From Planctomycetaceae bacterium (lineage in GTDB: Bacteria; Planctomycetota; Planctomycetia; Pirellulales; Pirellulaceae): 64,000 nucleotides of DNA. Within the stretch, counting starts at the first letter, position 1. Each line of letters opens with the position of its first letter. Under the pieces are notes generated by a model. The model made no database searches. It was not told the origin of the DNA and saw only the letters and a list, made by a program, of their open reading frames with translations. The stretch covers positions 248,001 to 312,000 of the forward strand of contig JAIYDN010000018.1 of NCBI GenBank assembly GCA_027487485.1, in the 5' to 3' direction. Shown here piece by piece: positions 30,299 through 39,887 of this stretch. The position numbers were made by a program, and so were the translations under genes.

Positions 30299-33200
30299 AT
30301 GCAGTTTCGCGCTCACCGTATTCTTTGCATTTTGAGTATTCTGCTACCTTTGGGTAACGTCTCGAATCTTGCTGCCAGCGATGCCGTTCCAGAGCCCAAT
30401 ACGCCGAGCTTTAGCAAAGACGTTTTGCCGATCTTGCGGGCGAATTGTTTTGGGTGCCATCAAGATGCGAAAAAGTTGGGCGGCTACTTGATGACGGATT
30501 TCGCGTCGTTGCTTGTCGGTGGGGAAACAGGAAGCGCAGCGATTGTGCCTGGAAAATCCTCGGAAAGCCACTTGATTCACGAAGTGAAACTGGTGGATGG
30601 TAAGGCAGAAATGCCCAAAAATGGAAAGCCTTTGTCCGAGATCGAAATCGATCTTCTCAAGCGTTGGATTGACGCTGGCGCAGTCAATGACTCTGTTTCG
30701 ACGGGCCCAAAGTTCTCCGCCAATAACCCACCGGCCTACGTTCAACCACCCACCATTGCCTCGCTCGACTTTTCCAAGGATGGAAAGCACATTGCTTTGA
30801 GCGGATTTCATGAAGTGCTGATTCTGAACACCGACTCTTGGGGATTGCACAAGCGATTGATCGGCTTGAGCCCCAGAATCGAATCCTTGCGATACTCTCC
30901 GGATGGAAAATGGCTGGCGGTGGCTGCGGGTGAGCAAGGTGTTGGAGGCGAGTTGCAGATTTGGAACGCTCAGTCCCTGGAACTCGAACAAAGTTTCCAG
31001 TTGGGTAGCGACACGCTGTTCGGGGTGAACTGGTCGCCGGATTCGCAGTCGATCTCGTTCGGGATGGCGGACAACACCGTTCGGGTGGTCGCTTTGTCGG
31101 GCCAGCAGACTCTCTATCAACGAGCTCACGAAGACTGGCCGCGTGCTACCGTCTTCACTGTGGACGGGAAGCATCTTCTATCTGCGAGCCGCGATCGAAC
31201 GGTTAAACTTACCGAAATTGCAACGGAACGATTCATCGATAACGTGACGTCGATTACCCCCGGGGCTTTGCGTGGTGGTGTTCAGGCTCTGGCTCGCCAT
31301 CCAGGGCGGGACGAAATTCTTGTCGGAGGTGCCGATGGAACTCCCAAAATTTATCGAGTCTTTCGTCAAACGGCACGTGTGATCGGTGATGACGCCAACT
31401 TGGTGCAACAAATGGAACCCATGGCGGGGCGAATCTTTGATGTCGCTATCAGCCAAGACGGCAAGTACCTTGCCGCAGCATCGACTCTGGACAAACAAAG
31501 TCTAGTCAAGGCTTGGTCTTACGATCATACGTTGCCTCCAGAAATCAAGACCATTCAAGACAAGCCGCCTGCTGCTCGTTCGCCCGAGGAGATCAAACAG
31601 CTTCAAGTTTATGTCACAGCCAAACCCGTAGAAGTTGCTTCATGGACTTTGCCGAACAACGCTGTTTATTCGATAGCCTTTGATTCGATGAATCGCTTGG
31701 CCGTCGGCGGAACAGATGGTCACTTACGTGTCTGGAACTGTGATTCCAAAGAAGCAGTTTGCGATGTGAACATTACGCCCGATACGAAATCAACGACTCA
31801 ATCGCCGGATCAGCTGGCTGAATTGCGAATCAATCGCTTGAATGCGATCGCTCAATTGCACGCCACAGAACGTCAAACGCCTGAGGTTGCGAAGGAGCTT
31901 GCCGAGTTCCCATTAGCTCGAGTGACATCGATCATGGTGCAACCGGAAACGCTCGAATTGACACATTGGAATGATTCGGCGCAGATCGTTGTTTCGGCTG
32001 TTCTCGATAATGGCGAGATTCGCGATGCAAGCCGCATCGCTTCGCTTGCCAACAATTCCAATCAAGTTTGGTTGTCGCAACGAGGCTGGATTCAACCACT
32101 GGTCAACGGCTTGTGCGAGATCGAAGTGCAATTGGCTGGACACAAAAAATCCTTGCCTATCAACGTGAAGCTGGAACCCACCAAGGAAATGGATTTCATT
32201 CGCGATGTGAATCCCGTTCTCTCCCGATTGGGCTGCAACCAAGGGACATGCCATGGTGCGCAAGCCGGCAAAAACGGATTCAAGCTTTCCTTGCGAGGGT
32301 ATGACCCCTTGTACGACATCCGATCGCTGGCTGACGATCTCGCGGGGCGGCGTATTAATCCAGCATCGCCTACCGCAAGCTTGATCATGACCAAACCCCT
32401 TGGCGAAGTTCCACACGTTGGCGGTAAACTTTTCGAGCCAGGCGATCAGCATGCTTTAGTGGTTCGCCAATGGATCGCCGAAGGTGGCAAAGTGGACATG
32501 GGCTCGCAACGCGTGGTTAAGCTGGATCTGTCGCCGGCCAATCCGGTCGCCCCCATGCCGGGCACGATCCAGCAATTTCGCGTCTTAGCAACCTATGCAG
32601 ATGGAAGAACTCGCGATGTAACTCGCGAAGCCTTTGTCGAAACAGGAAATGGCGAAGTCGCATCGGTCATTGATGGCAGTCGAGTGCAAGCGATACGTCG
32701 CGGTGAAGCGCCGATCTTGGCTCGTTATGAAGGTGCTTATTCGGCGACCACCCTAACGGTCATGGGTGACAGGTCCGGTTTCGATTGGAAGCCGACGGAA
32801 CAAGCCAATCCCATCGATCGCTTGGTGGCAGGAAAATGGGAACGCATGAAGATCAAACCGTCTGAGCTCTGTTCGGATACAGATTTTCTTCGGCGAGTCA
32901 CTTTGGATTTAACGGGCTTGCCCCCCACGGTGGAAGAGGTGCGTGCATTTTTAGCGGACACGACCGAAAGTGAACAGAAACGCAATGTTCTTATTGATCG
33001 TCTGATTGCCAGTGATGCCTTCGTGGATCATTGGACCAACAAATGGTCTGATTTGCTTCAAGTGAATTCGAAGTTCTTAGGCAAAGAGGGGGCGACTAAG
33101 TTTCGGGACTGGATCCGTGAAAGTGTTGCCAAGAATGAGCCTTACGACAAGTTTGTCCATGCGATCGTGACTGCAACAGGGTCCAATCGCGAAAACCCGC

Positions 33201-35425
33201 CTGCTTCGTATTACAAGATCCTGCGAACCCCAGAAGATACGGTAGAAAACACCACGCATTTGTTCTTAGGGGTTCGATTCAATTGCAACAAGTGCCACGA
33301 TCACCCGTTCGAAAAATGGACCCAAGATCAATACTATGAAACGGCGGCGTACTTCTCGCAAGTATCGCTCAAAAAAGATGAAGCTTCTGGTAACGCTACG
33401 ATTGGGGGCTCGGCCGTCGAAGGGGCTAAGCCTCTTTATGAAGAAGTCTCCGATACGGGCAACGTCGAGATTCGCCACCAAAAGACGCAACAAATTGTTA
33501 ACCCGAAGTTTCCATTCGAAAGTGCCAATCCAGCAACCGCAGACAGTTCACGTCGCGCTCAATTTGGTGCCTGGTTGACCAGTCCGAACAATCCCTACTT
33601 CGCTCGCAGTTTTGTGAACCGCATGTGGGGCTATATGCTTGGCAAAGGATTGATCGAGCCTATCGATGATATTCGCGCTGGCAACCCGGCCAGCATTCCC
33701 GAATTGCTTCAGTTTCTGGAGCAAGATTTTGTCGAACACAAGTTTGATGTTCGGCATCTTGTTCGCACCATTTGTAGATCGAAAACCTACCAGCTATCGA
33801 TGGCGACCAATGAATGGAATAAGGACGACGATCGCAATTACTCTCATGCGATGCCGCGTCGATTGCCCGCCGAAGTGCTTTACGACGCCATCCACATGGT
33901 GACCGGTTCCGTATCGAAGCTTCCAGGGATGAAGCCAGGGGCACGGGCCGCTTCGCTAGCGGACGCGGATGCTGGGCTGCCCGATGGTTTCTTGAACAAT
34001 CTGGGCCGTCCACCTCGAGAAAGCGCGTGCGAATGCGAAAGGTCCAGTGAATTGCGATTAGGCTCGATCATGGCCTTGGTCAGCGGCCCCACTTTGGGAA
34101 TGGCCATTTCGGACCAAGCCAATTCGATCCGCGGTCTAGTCGACAATGCGACGCTCGATTCGAAGTTGGTGGATGATCTCTTTATGAAAGTTTTGAATCG
34201 ACCAGCCACTCCAGGTGAAATTGAAGCTGCTTCCTCGGTGATGGCGAAGATCGAAGAAGACCATTCGAAGCTTGCAAAATTGTTAGAAGACCGTGAAGCC
34301 TGGTGGATCGACGAAAAGCCGAAACGGCAAGCCAAGCAGGATGCAGATAAGGCCATGGCAGAAGCCGAATTGGCGGCTCGGGTGGAGGCGATCCGTGCCG
34401 ATCGTGAAGCTGCCGAGAAAGCTCGGTTGGAACGTGTCGCTGCGATTAAAAAATCGGTCGAGGAATTGGAGGCTGCCGCGCAAGCTCGGTTCAGTGACTT
34501 CTTGGATCGCAATAAGACACTTACCGTTTGGCAAACTTTGGCTAGTTCGAAACTAGAATCGACCAACGGCGCAGTGCTTGTTCCCCAGTCCGATCGATCG
34601 CTGATCGTTCGGGGGTCGACTGAAAAGACAACCTATACCGTTCAAACCCCGTCGAATGCTGCCGAGATCAACGCGATTCGCATCGAGGCCTTAACGTCAC
34701 CAGAATTCAAAGCCCAAGGACCTGGACTTTCTCCCAACGGTAATTTCGTGTTGACCGAATTGGAGCTTTTCGCAGGCGTGCCGGATAAGCCAGAAACCAT
34801 GCGCAAGATCAAGCTGGTCAAAGGCATCACCGATTTCGATCAACCCGGCTTTTCGGCAGCAGCGGTTATCGATGATAAGCCTCAAGATCAAGGTGGTTGG
34901 GCAGTTCATGGTGCGGAAGGGGTCGAGCATTGGGCTGTCTTTTCCACGCAAGAACCCATTCGGTTGCAACCAGGTGAAGTGCTTCAATGGAAGCTCCATC
35001 AATTTCACGATGCCCCTGAACACCGCCTGGGAAGGTTCCGTCTAAGCGTCGCGAATCACTCCGGCGATTTGGTACTTGGGTTATCCGAGTCTTTAGCAGC
35101 GGTCGCTCAAGTTGCCAAAGAAGCTCGCAACGACCTGATTGTGAAAGACACGCTCTCGTACTTCCGAAAGACCGATCGAGACTTAGCGGCGCGAACAGCG
35201 GACTTGAATCGGGAAAGCCAGCTTTTGCCTGAAGATGGGCAAGTAACAATCATCAAGAAACGGATCGAAAGGCTGTCTGTTGCTATCCCCGACGATAGCG
35301 GCTTGATTCGACTTCGGAACGATGTGAAAGAAAGTGACCTTCAGCGGAAGCAAGGAAGGTTAACTGCAGCAGAGGACATCATGTGGGCGTTGATCAACAG
35401 CCCTGCATTTTTGTTCAACCACTAG
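30299..35425 (+). CDS. Exported cytochrome c / WD40 / DUF1549 / DUF1553 giant protein
   Basis: A 1708-residue secreted protein of the planctomycete PSCyt/PSD family. Signal peptide (ILCILSILLPL, cleavage near LAASDA); first haem motif NCFGCHQ (PSCyt1-type, about residue 45); a WD40 propeller (about 145-500); a second region with LGCNQGTCHG (about 640); DUF1549 from about 836 (NPIDRLVAGKWERM, LDLTGLPPTVEEV), containing a further CNKCHDHPF; DUF1553 from about 1095 (FARSFVNRMWGYMLGKG); and an unusual charged coiled-coil insertion (about 1325-1397, KQDADKAMAEAELAARVEA) before a final beta-rich part. It is followed 56 bases later by a DUF1501 gene, the usual partner. The reaction is unknown; redox or polymer degradation at the cell surface is inference. 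Confidence 0.92.
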   Translation: MQFRAHRILCILSILLPLGNVSNLAASDAVPEPNTPSFSKDVLPILRANCFGCHQDAKKLGGYLMTDFASLLVGGETGSAAIVPGKSSESHLIHEVKLVDGKAEMPKNGKPLSEIEIDLLKRWIDAGAVNDSVSTGPKFSANNPPAYVQPPTIASLDFSKDGKHIALSGFHEVLILNTDSWGLHKRLIGLSPRIESLRYSPDGKWLAVAAGEQGVGGELQIWNAQSLELEQSFQLGSDTLFGVNWSPDSQSISFGMADNTVRVVALSGQQTLYQRAHEDWPRATVFTVDGKHLLSASRDRTVKLTEIATERFIDNVTSITPGALRGGVQALARHPGRDEILVGGADGTPKIYRVFRQTARVIGDDANLVQQMEPMAGRIFDVAISQDGKYLAAASTLDKQSLVKAWSYDHTLPPEIKTIQDKPPAARSPEEIKQLQVYVTAKPVEVASWTLPNNAVYSIAFDSMNRLAVGGTDGHLRVWNCDSKEAVCDVNITPDTKSTTQSPDQLAELRINRLNAIAQLHATERQTPEVAKELAEFPLARVTSIMVQPETLELTHWNDSAQIVVSAVLDNGEIRDASRIASLANNSNQVWLSQRGWIQPLVNGLCEIEVQLAGHKKSLPINVKLEPTKEMDFIRDVNPVLSRLGCNQGTCHGAQAGKNGFKLSLRGYDPLYDIRSLADDLAGRRINPASPTASLIMTKPLGEVPHVGGKLFEPGDQHALVVRQWIAEGGKVDMGSQRVVKLDLSPANPVAPMPGTIQQFRVLATYADGRTRDVTREAFVETGNGEVASVIDGSRVQAIRRGEAPILARYEGAYSATTLTVMGDRSGFDWKPTEQANPIDRLVAGKWERMKIKPSELCSDTDFLRRVTLDLTGLPPTVEEVRAFLADTTESEQKRNVLIDRLIASDAFVDHWTNKWSDLLQVNSKFLGKEGATKFRDWIRESVAKNEPYDKFVHAIVTATGSNRENPPASYYKILRTPEDTVENTTHLFLGVRFNCNKCHDHPFEKWTQDQYYETAAYFSQVSLKKDEASGNATIGGSAVEGAKPLYEEVSDTGNVEIRHQKTQQIVNPKFPFESANPATADSSRRAQFGAWLTSPNNPYFARSFVNRMWGYMLGKGLIEPIDDIRAGNPASIPELLQFLEQDFVEHKFDVRHLVRTICRSKTYQLSMATNEWNKDDDRNYSHAMPRRLPAEVLYDAIHMVTGSVSKLPGMKPGARAASLADADAGLPDGFLNNLGRPPRESACECERSSELRLGSIMALVSGPTLGMAISDQANSIRGLVDNATLDSKLVDDLFMKVLNRPATPGEIEAASSVMAKIEEDHSKLAKLLEDREAWWIDEKPKRQAKQDADKAMAEAELAARVEAIRADREAAEKARLERVAAIKKSVEELEAAAQARFSDFLDRNKTLTVWQTLASSKLESTNGAVLVPQSDRSLIVRGSTEKTTYTVQTPSNAAEINAIRIEALTSPEFKAQGPGLSPNGNFVLTELELFAGVPDKPETMRKIKLVKGITDFDQPGFSAAAVIDDKPQDQGGWAVHGAEGVEHWAVFSTQEPIRLQPGEVLQWKLHQFHDAPEHRLGRFRLSVANHSGDLVLGLSESLAAVAQVAKEARNDLIVKDTLSYFRKTDRDLAARTADLNRESQLLPEDGQVTIIKKRIERLSVAIPDDSGLIRLRNDVKESDLQRKQGRLTAAEDIMWALINSPAFLFNH

Positions 35426-35481
35426 ACCGCCTGTTCATGGATACGTACTCAGAACACTTTATTTATTAGGACTTGAATGCC

Positions 35482-36948
35482 ATGTTTCGATTGATCGGTT
35501 CCGCAGGTAAAGATTTGTGCGATCCCAACCTGCCCGTATCCCGTCGCGATGTTTTGCGAGTAGGTGGTTCTGGCATGTTGGGGCTGAGTCTTGCCAACTT
35601 GCTTCAATTGCAAGCGGCACAAGGGAGCGAGGGCAGCAATGTTCCGGGCTGGAACCGTGCCAAACGGATGATCATGGTTTATCTTCAAGGTGGGCCCAGC
35701 CATTTGGATCTTTGGGATCCGAAAGAAAACGTTCCCGATAAAGTGAAGAGCGTCTTCAAGCCCATCTCGACCAAGATCCCGGGGATTCAATTCACGGAGA
35801 ATCTTCCTCGACTAAGTCAGATCAATGATCGATTCACCATGATTCGATCGATGAGCTATACGCCCAATGGGTTGTTCAATCATACGGCCGCCATCTACCA
35901 AATGATGACGGGTTACACCACCGACAAGGTCAGTCCCTCCGGCCAGTTGGAACCACCAACCCCCAAAGACTTCCCTAATTTTGGATCCAACATCGTTCGG
36001 CTACGTCCTGCGGATGAACCGATGTTGCCGTTCGTAACGTTGCCACGACCATTGCAAGAGTCGAATGTGGTTGGCAAGGGCGGCTATGCTGGGTTTCTTG
36101 GCAAAGCCTACGATCCGTACACTCTGTTTCCCGAGGGAGACGACTTGGACATGAACAAGATGGATCGCATCAACGTGAGCGATTTGCAGCTTCGTCCGGA
36201 AGTCTTCGCAGTACGTCTGCAACGCCGAGCCGCTTTGCGAGACTTGATCAACGCACAAATGCCGGCGATCAATGCAGCCGTCGAAAATCAGCAGCTCGAC
36301 GAATATTTCTCGCAAGCGTTGTCGTTGGTGGTTTCCGGCAAGGCTCGTGAAGCTTTCGATCTAGGACAGGAATCGGAAGTCCTTCGCGATGCTTATGGTC
36401 GCAACCCGTTTGGACAAAGCTGTCTTCTGGCTCGGCGGTTGATCGAAGCCGGAACACGCGTGGTCGAAGTGATATGGCCCAAGGTTGCTAACAGCGACAA
36501 CCATTCTTGGGATCATCACGTGGATCTTTCCAAGCGGATGAAAAACCAATCGGCACCCATGTTGGATGCGGGCCTGTCCGCATTGATCGAAGATCTCGAT
36601 CAACGAGGGTTGTTGGAAGATACCCTAGTGGTAGCTGTTGGCGAATTCGGACGCTCGCCGGAGCGCGGTGTCAGCACGAGCGGCAATGGAAATTCGGATG
36701 ATGGACGTGATCACTGGCCATATTGTTACACGGCGGTAGTGGCCGGTGCGGGTACGAAGCGAGGATTCGTTTATGGCAAGAGCGACAAGACCGCAAGCGC
36801 TCCAGTCGATTCACCCATGCATCCAGCTCAATTGTTGGCGACGATTTACCATGCGTTTGGAATCGATCCGGAGACGATTGTTTACAATCACTTGAACCAA
36901 CCACGCGAGCTCGTCAAGGCTCAGGCGGTCAGTGAACTCTTTGCGTAA
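35482..36948 (+). CDS. DUF1501 protein with Tat-type signal
   Basis: A 488-residue member of DUF1501, a family related to the alkaline phosphatase/sulfatase fold and almost always encoded after a DUF1549/DUF1553 gene. The N-terminus has a twin-arginine signal ([18 protein letters not shown]), implying export in folded form. Conserved segments include [56 protein letters not shown] and [15 protein letters not shown]; the D/H-rich ones are plausible metal ligands. Translation could also start at TTG 35473, but ATG 35482 is better. Substrate unknown. Confidence 0.92.
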   Translation: MFRLIGSAGKDLCDPNLPVSRRDVLRVGGSGMLGLSLANLLQLQAAQGSEGSNVPGWNRAKRMIMVYLQGGPSHLDLWDPKENVPDKVKSVFKPISTKIPGIQFTENLPRLSQINDRFTMIRSMSYTPNGLFNHTAAIYQMMTGYTTDKVSPSGQLEPPTPKDFPNFGSNIVRLRPADEPMLPFVTLPRPLQESNVVGKGGYAGFLGKAYDPYTLFPEGDDLDMNKMDRINVSDLQLRPEVFAVRLQRRAALRDLINAQMPAINAAVENQQLDEYFSQALSLVVSGKAREAFDLGQESEVLRDAYGRNPFGQSCLLARRLIEAGTRVVEVIWPKVANSDNHSWDHHVDLSKRMKNQSAPMLDAGLSALIEDLDQRGLLEDTLVVAVGEFGRSPERGVSTSGNGNSDDGRDHWPYCYTAVVAGAGTKRGFVYGKSDKTASAPVDSPMHPAQLLATIYHAFGIDPETIVYNHLNQPRELVKAQAVSELFA

Positions 36949-36978
36949 GCATGTTTGTGACGTTTTGGCATTTTATGA

Positions 36979-37012
36979 AATCAGCTTCAGCGAGCAGTCG
37001 CTGAAGCTGATT
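36979..37012. terminator. Strong hairpin after the DUF1501 gene
   Basis: A perfect 15-bp stem (AATCAGCTTCAGCGA and its complement) with a 4-base GCAG loop begins 30 bases after the DUF1501 stop. There is no T-tract immediately after, so it is either a Rho-independent-like attenuator or an mRNA 3'-end stabiliser rather than a canonical terminator. Confidence 0.6.
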
Positions 37013-37082
37013 GCAATTTCGGTTGTTTATGACACTTCACGTTGATTGCCACCGCATTAAGTTTTTGCCCTCCCAGCAAAGC

Positions 37083-37436
37083 GGTTAGTTTTACCCTCTT
37101 AGCGAAGCGGTTTGGGAGGGTCGGCATTCGAGCCTGAAGCGAGATTGCCGGGGAAGGTCGGCGCGGTCCATCGACCTTCAAACGGTGCGGACACCCCTCC
37201 CCAGCCACGCTATCGCGGGCTGACCCTCCCCAAACACAGTTTGAGGAGGGTGAAGAAAGTGGTTAGTTTTACCCTCCCAGCGAAGCGGTTTTGGAAGGGT
37301 CGGCAATCGAGCCTGAAGCGAGATTGCCGGGGAGGGGCGGCGCGGTCAATCGACTCTCTAACAGTGCGGACACCCCTCCCCAGCCACGCTTTCGCGGGCT
37401 GACCCTCCCCAAACGCAGTTTGGGGAGGGTGAAGTT
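37083..37436. repeat. 178-bp tandem duplication with GGGAGGG hairpins
   Basis: Two copies (37083-37260 and 37261-37436) share most positions. Each contains the ordered blocks GGTTAGTTTTACCCTC, AGCGAAGCGGTTT, GAGCCTGAAGCGAGATTGCC, GGCGCGGTC, GTGCGGACACCCCTCCCCAG and a terminal hairpin. In copy 2 the hairpin (37402-37430) is perfect: ACCCTCCCCAAAC, GCA, GTTTGGGGAGGGT. A truncated further copy (TTTTGCCCTCCCAGCAAAGCGG) precedes copy 1. There is no coding capacity. The second hairpin lies 39 bases past the stop of the minus-strand acidic-protein gene and could terminate it. Confidence 0.85.
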
Positions 37437-37468
37437 GGTGGCAATCAGCGAATGGCGTCTTTTGTTGT

Positions 37469-38284
37469 CTACTTGATCTTCCAGTCCAATGCGTCGGGTT
37501 CATTGAGCAGTGAGCTGACTCGTCGAGCAATGATCTTATCTGCGTTGTTCGAACGAACTTTTAGAAGCTTCTTTAGCTTTTCGAGCCTCAGTTCTAACGC
37601 CTCCACCTGAGCTTGTCTTTTCGTTTCCAACCATTGAAAGTGCTCGTTGACCACTTCGGAGAGTTGTTGTTTGAGTTCAGCGACTCGTTCTAGATCCTTA
37701 TCCTCTTTGGCCTGATTGATTTCGTCCACGATACTCTGGGTGCGTTCTTCAAAAGATTCTTCGGGGGTGTCTTGATCTTGCTCTTGTTCAGGCTCCATCT
37801 CTGCGTTCTCGTCAGAACTTGATTCGGCTTCCTCGGACATTTCGGATTCAGGTTTGTCCCCTTCTTCTTCGTTTTGGTCGTCCTCACCTTCCTTCATTTC
37901 ATCATCATCACCTTCATCATCGCCCTCTTCATCGCCCTCTTCATCGCCTTCATCGTCGCCTTCCATCATCTCATCGTCATTGCCTTCATCATCGCCTTCG
38001 TCGTCACCTTCAGCGTCACCTTCAACGTCAACTTCTTCGTCAGCTTCCTCTTCGCCTTCCATCATTTCATCATCGTCGTTTTCGTCAGCATCGTCCGCTT
38101 CGCCTTCGTCGTCCTCTTCGCTGACCCCTTCGTCTTCCCCTTCGGGCGGTTGCGTAGCGACTGCGTTCTCATTTTGCGTGAGCGTTTCTGGGGTATCAGC
38201 CAACTGGGTGTAAGCTGTAGCGCTGGAGCCAAGCCCAACACCTGCGATGATCATGAACAACCAAAACTTGTTGTGAGACTTCAT
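37469..38284 (-). CDS. Hyper-acidic exported protein with coiled-coil C-terminus
   Basis: A 271-residue protein with no family I recognise. A signal peptide (FWLFMIIAGVGLGSSATAY) is followed, from about 45 to 175, by an extreme low-complexity stretch made almost only of D, E, G and M, with recurring DDEMMEGDDEGDEEG-type units. The last 80 residues form a charged helix (VEALELRLEKLKKLLKVR). The repetitive DNA (GAAGGCGATGA-like units) suggests repeat expansion. It lies 43 bases downstream of a Ser/Thr kinase gene, in an apparent sigma-kinase-acidic protein operon. The polyacidic tract would bind Ca2+ or other cations; that is inference. Confidence 0.75.
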   Translation of the reverse strand: MKSHNKFWLFMIIAGVGLGSSATAYTQLADTPETLTQNENAVATQPPEGEDEGVSEEDDEGEADDADENDDDEMMEGEEEADEEVDVEGDAEGDDEGDDEGNDDEMMEGDDEGDEEGDEEGDDEGDDDEMKEGEDDQNEEEGDKPESEMSEEAESSSDENAEMEPEQEQDQDTPEESFEERTQSIVDEINQAKEDKDLERVAELKQQLSEVVNEHFQWLETKRQAQVEALELRLEKLKKLLKVRSNNADKIIARRVSSLLNEPDALDWKIK

Positions 38285-38327
38285 TCTTCGGGTTCCTTGC
38301 GAAAAGTAATATTAACCAACTGAGACT

Positions 38328-39887
38328 TTATCTTTCGATCCAAACGTTTTCGAAGCTATCGATTTGAGTCGTGATATCGTTGATCTCTTCTTCGATTTCA
38401 ATTGCCGAAATCTGCTCCCATTCTTCGGGAGACAGCCCGCTCGTTTGGTCGGGGGCAGATACCGCCTCTGGCAATGGGCCAGGAGAAGGACTGGGCGATG
38501 CCACGACCACGTTAGGGGTAATCGCATCCTTAGTCGCATCCTTTGTCACCTGGTTCGTCACCTGGTTGTTCATGTTCAGAGGGAACAGCCAACGGTTTGT
38601 TTGCGACCCAACCAGGGCAGACAGGATTCCGAAAAACAGCAGCAGAACCAATCCAATCCAAAGCGGCGATGTAGATTTGTGCGTGATTGGTTGTTGGAAA
38701 TAGGGAGCAGGATATTGTCCTGGGGAATTCCAATGCGACAGAGCCGTCCGCAGGGTTTCCGCAACTTCCATCGAGGTGGATGGTCGTTTCTCCTTTTGCT
38801 TTTCGTGGAGCCATGCGACAAGCGAAATGAGCCAAGTTGGCAAGTGCGGGTCGATGCTCGACAAGCAACGGGGTTGATCCTCGGTCAGTCGGCGAAGCAC
38901 GCCGATGGCTGTTGGAGCTCGAAAGGCCGATCTTCCTGACAGCATTGCGTACAGAACACTTCCAAGGCTAAACAAGTCAGATTGAAAGTTCACAGGAAGC
39001 CCCATGGCTTGTTCTGGAGACATGTACTCAGGAGTTCCTGAAATTGTTCCGCTGGCGGTCATGGTTGCGTCATCCAGAGCTTGGGCTACTCCGAAGTCCG
39101 TGATCAGAGCTCGCTCGGTGCCAAATTCCAACAGGATGTTTGCAGGTTTAATGTCACGGTGAACCAAGCCGCGTGAATGGGCTGCGGCAAGTCCGTCCGC
39201 GATTTGACTCGCGATTCGCAATGCGGAACCAACGTCCAAGGCTCCTAGGCGATCGATACGAGCTTGCAGGGATTCACCGGCGATCAATGGCATCACCAGA
39301 TACGGAGGGTCGCACTGCTCGTTGATACTATGAATGGGGACTACGTTCGGGTGGACCACAACGGCTGCGGCGCGCGCTTCACGAATAAAACGTTGCCTAG
39401 CAATCGCGATGGTAGCGAGATGAGGGTGCATGGCTTTGATAGCGACCGGCCGATGCAGTTGTTGATCCCAGCCTTCTAAGACCACGCCCATCCCACCCAT
39501 ACCAACCACGCGTCGAACCAAAAAAGGTTCCAGCTTGCCGATAAAGCCTTGTGCCAACGCCTCAGGGTCACATGGCTTTAGCCAGCTGACAAGCGATCCT
39601 GGATACTCATGCACATGGTACTGGCTTGCCCCGTTGGAAACGTTGGGATTCGCGGAGTCGGGTCGAGAAGGTTCCGACAATTGCGTTCTGACTGCGGATG
39701 CCGACTCTTGCCACTGGTTATCCGAGCAGGTTGCGATGTCTAGTTTATCTCTGCAAGCCGTGCATTGGTTTAAGTGAAGTGTAAGATCTTGAAGTTCTTG
39801 ACCGGCAAGTTCATCTTCGATGAGTCTTTGCAGCAAGATGTCGTCGCAGGACGAGCATTCTTCAATACGATTCTTGGGTGCAATCAT
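38328..39887 (-). CDS. Zinc-finger anti-sigma-like Ser/Thr protein kinase, membrane-anchored
   Basis: A 519-residue protein. Residues 1-50 form a zinc-binding anti-sigma-like (zf-HC2/ZAS) domain: CSSC at 11-14 and H38-x3-C42-x2-C45. The kinase domain (about 122-390) has the glycine loop GMGGMGVV, VAIKAM, HRDIKPANILL, TDFGVAQ and GTPEYMSPEQA, so it should be active. One membrane helix (PLWIGLVLLLFFGILSALVG, about 405-427) leads to a 92-residue extracytoplasmic tail rich in T, P and E. The ATG at 39887 overlaps the sigma-factor stop as ATGA, which excludes the 13-codon upstream extension. The fusion suggests direct control of the adjacent ECF sigma factor. Confidence 0.9.
   Translation of the reverse strand: MIAPKNRIEECSSCDDILLQRLIEDELAGQELQDLTLHLNQCTACRDKLDIATCSDNQWQESASAVRTQLSEPSRPDSANPNVSNGASQYHVHEYPGSLVSWLKPCDPEALAQGFIGKLEPFLVRRVVGMGGMGVVLEGWDQQLHRPVAIKAMHPHLATIAIARQRFIREARAAAVVVHPNVVPIHSINEQCDPPYLVMPLIAGESLQARIDRLGALDVGSALRIASQIADGLAAAHSRGLVHRDIKPANILLEFGTERALITDFGVAQALDDATMTASGTISGTPEYMSPEQAMGLPVNFQSDLFSLGSVLYAMLSGRSAFRAPTAIGVLRRLTEDQPRCLSSIDPHLPTWLISLVAWLHEKQKEKRPSTSMEVAETLRTALSHWNSPGQYPAPYFQQPITHKSTSPLWIGLVLLLFFGILSALVGSQTNRWLFPLNMNNQVTNQVTKDATKDAITPNVVVASPSPSPGPLPEAVSAPDQTSGLSPEEWEQISAIEIEEEINDITTQIDSFENVWIER

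Noticed and set aside
37083-37436. Could the 178-bp tandem copies be a CRISPR or a gene duplication?
   Set aside because: Only two long copies with no spacers, and no sustained coding frame in either.
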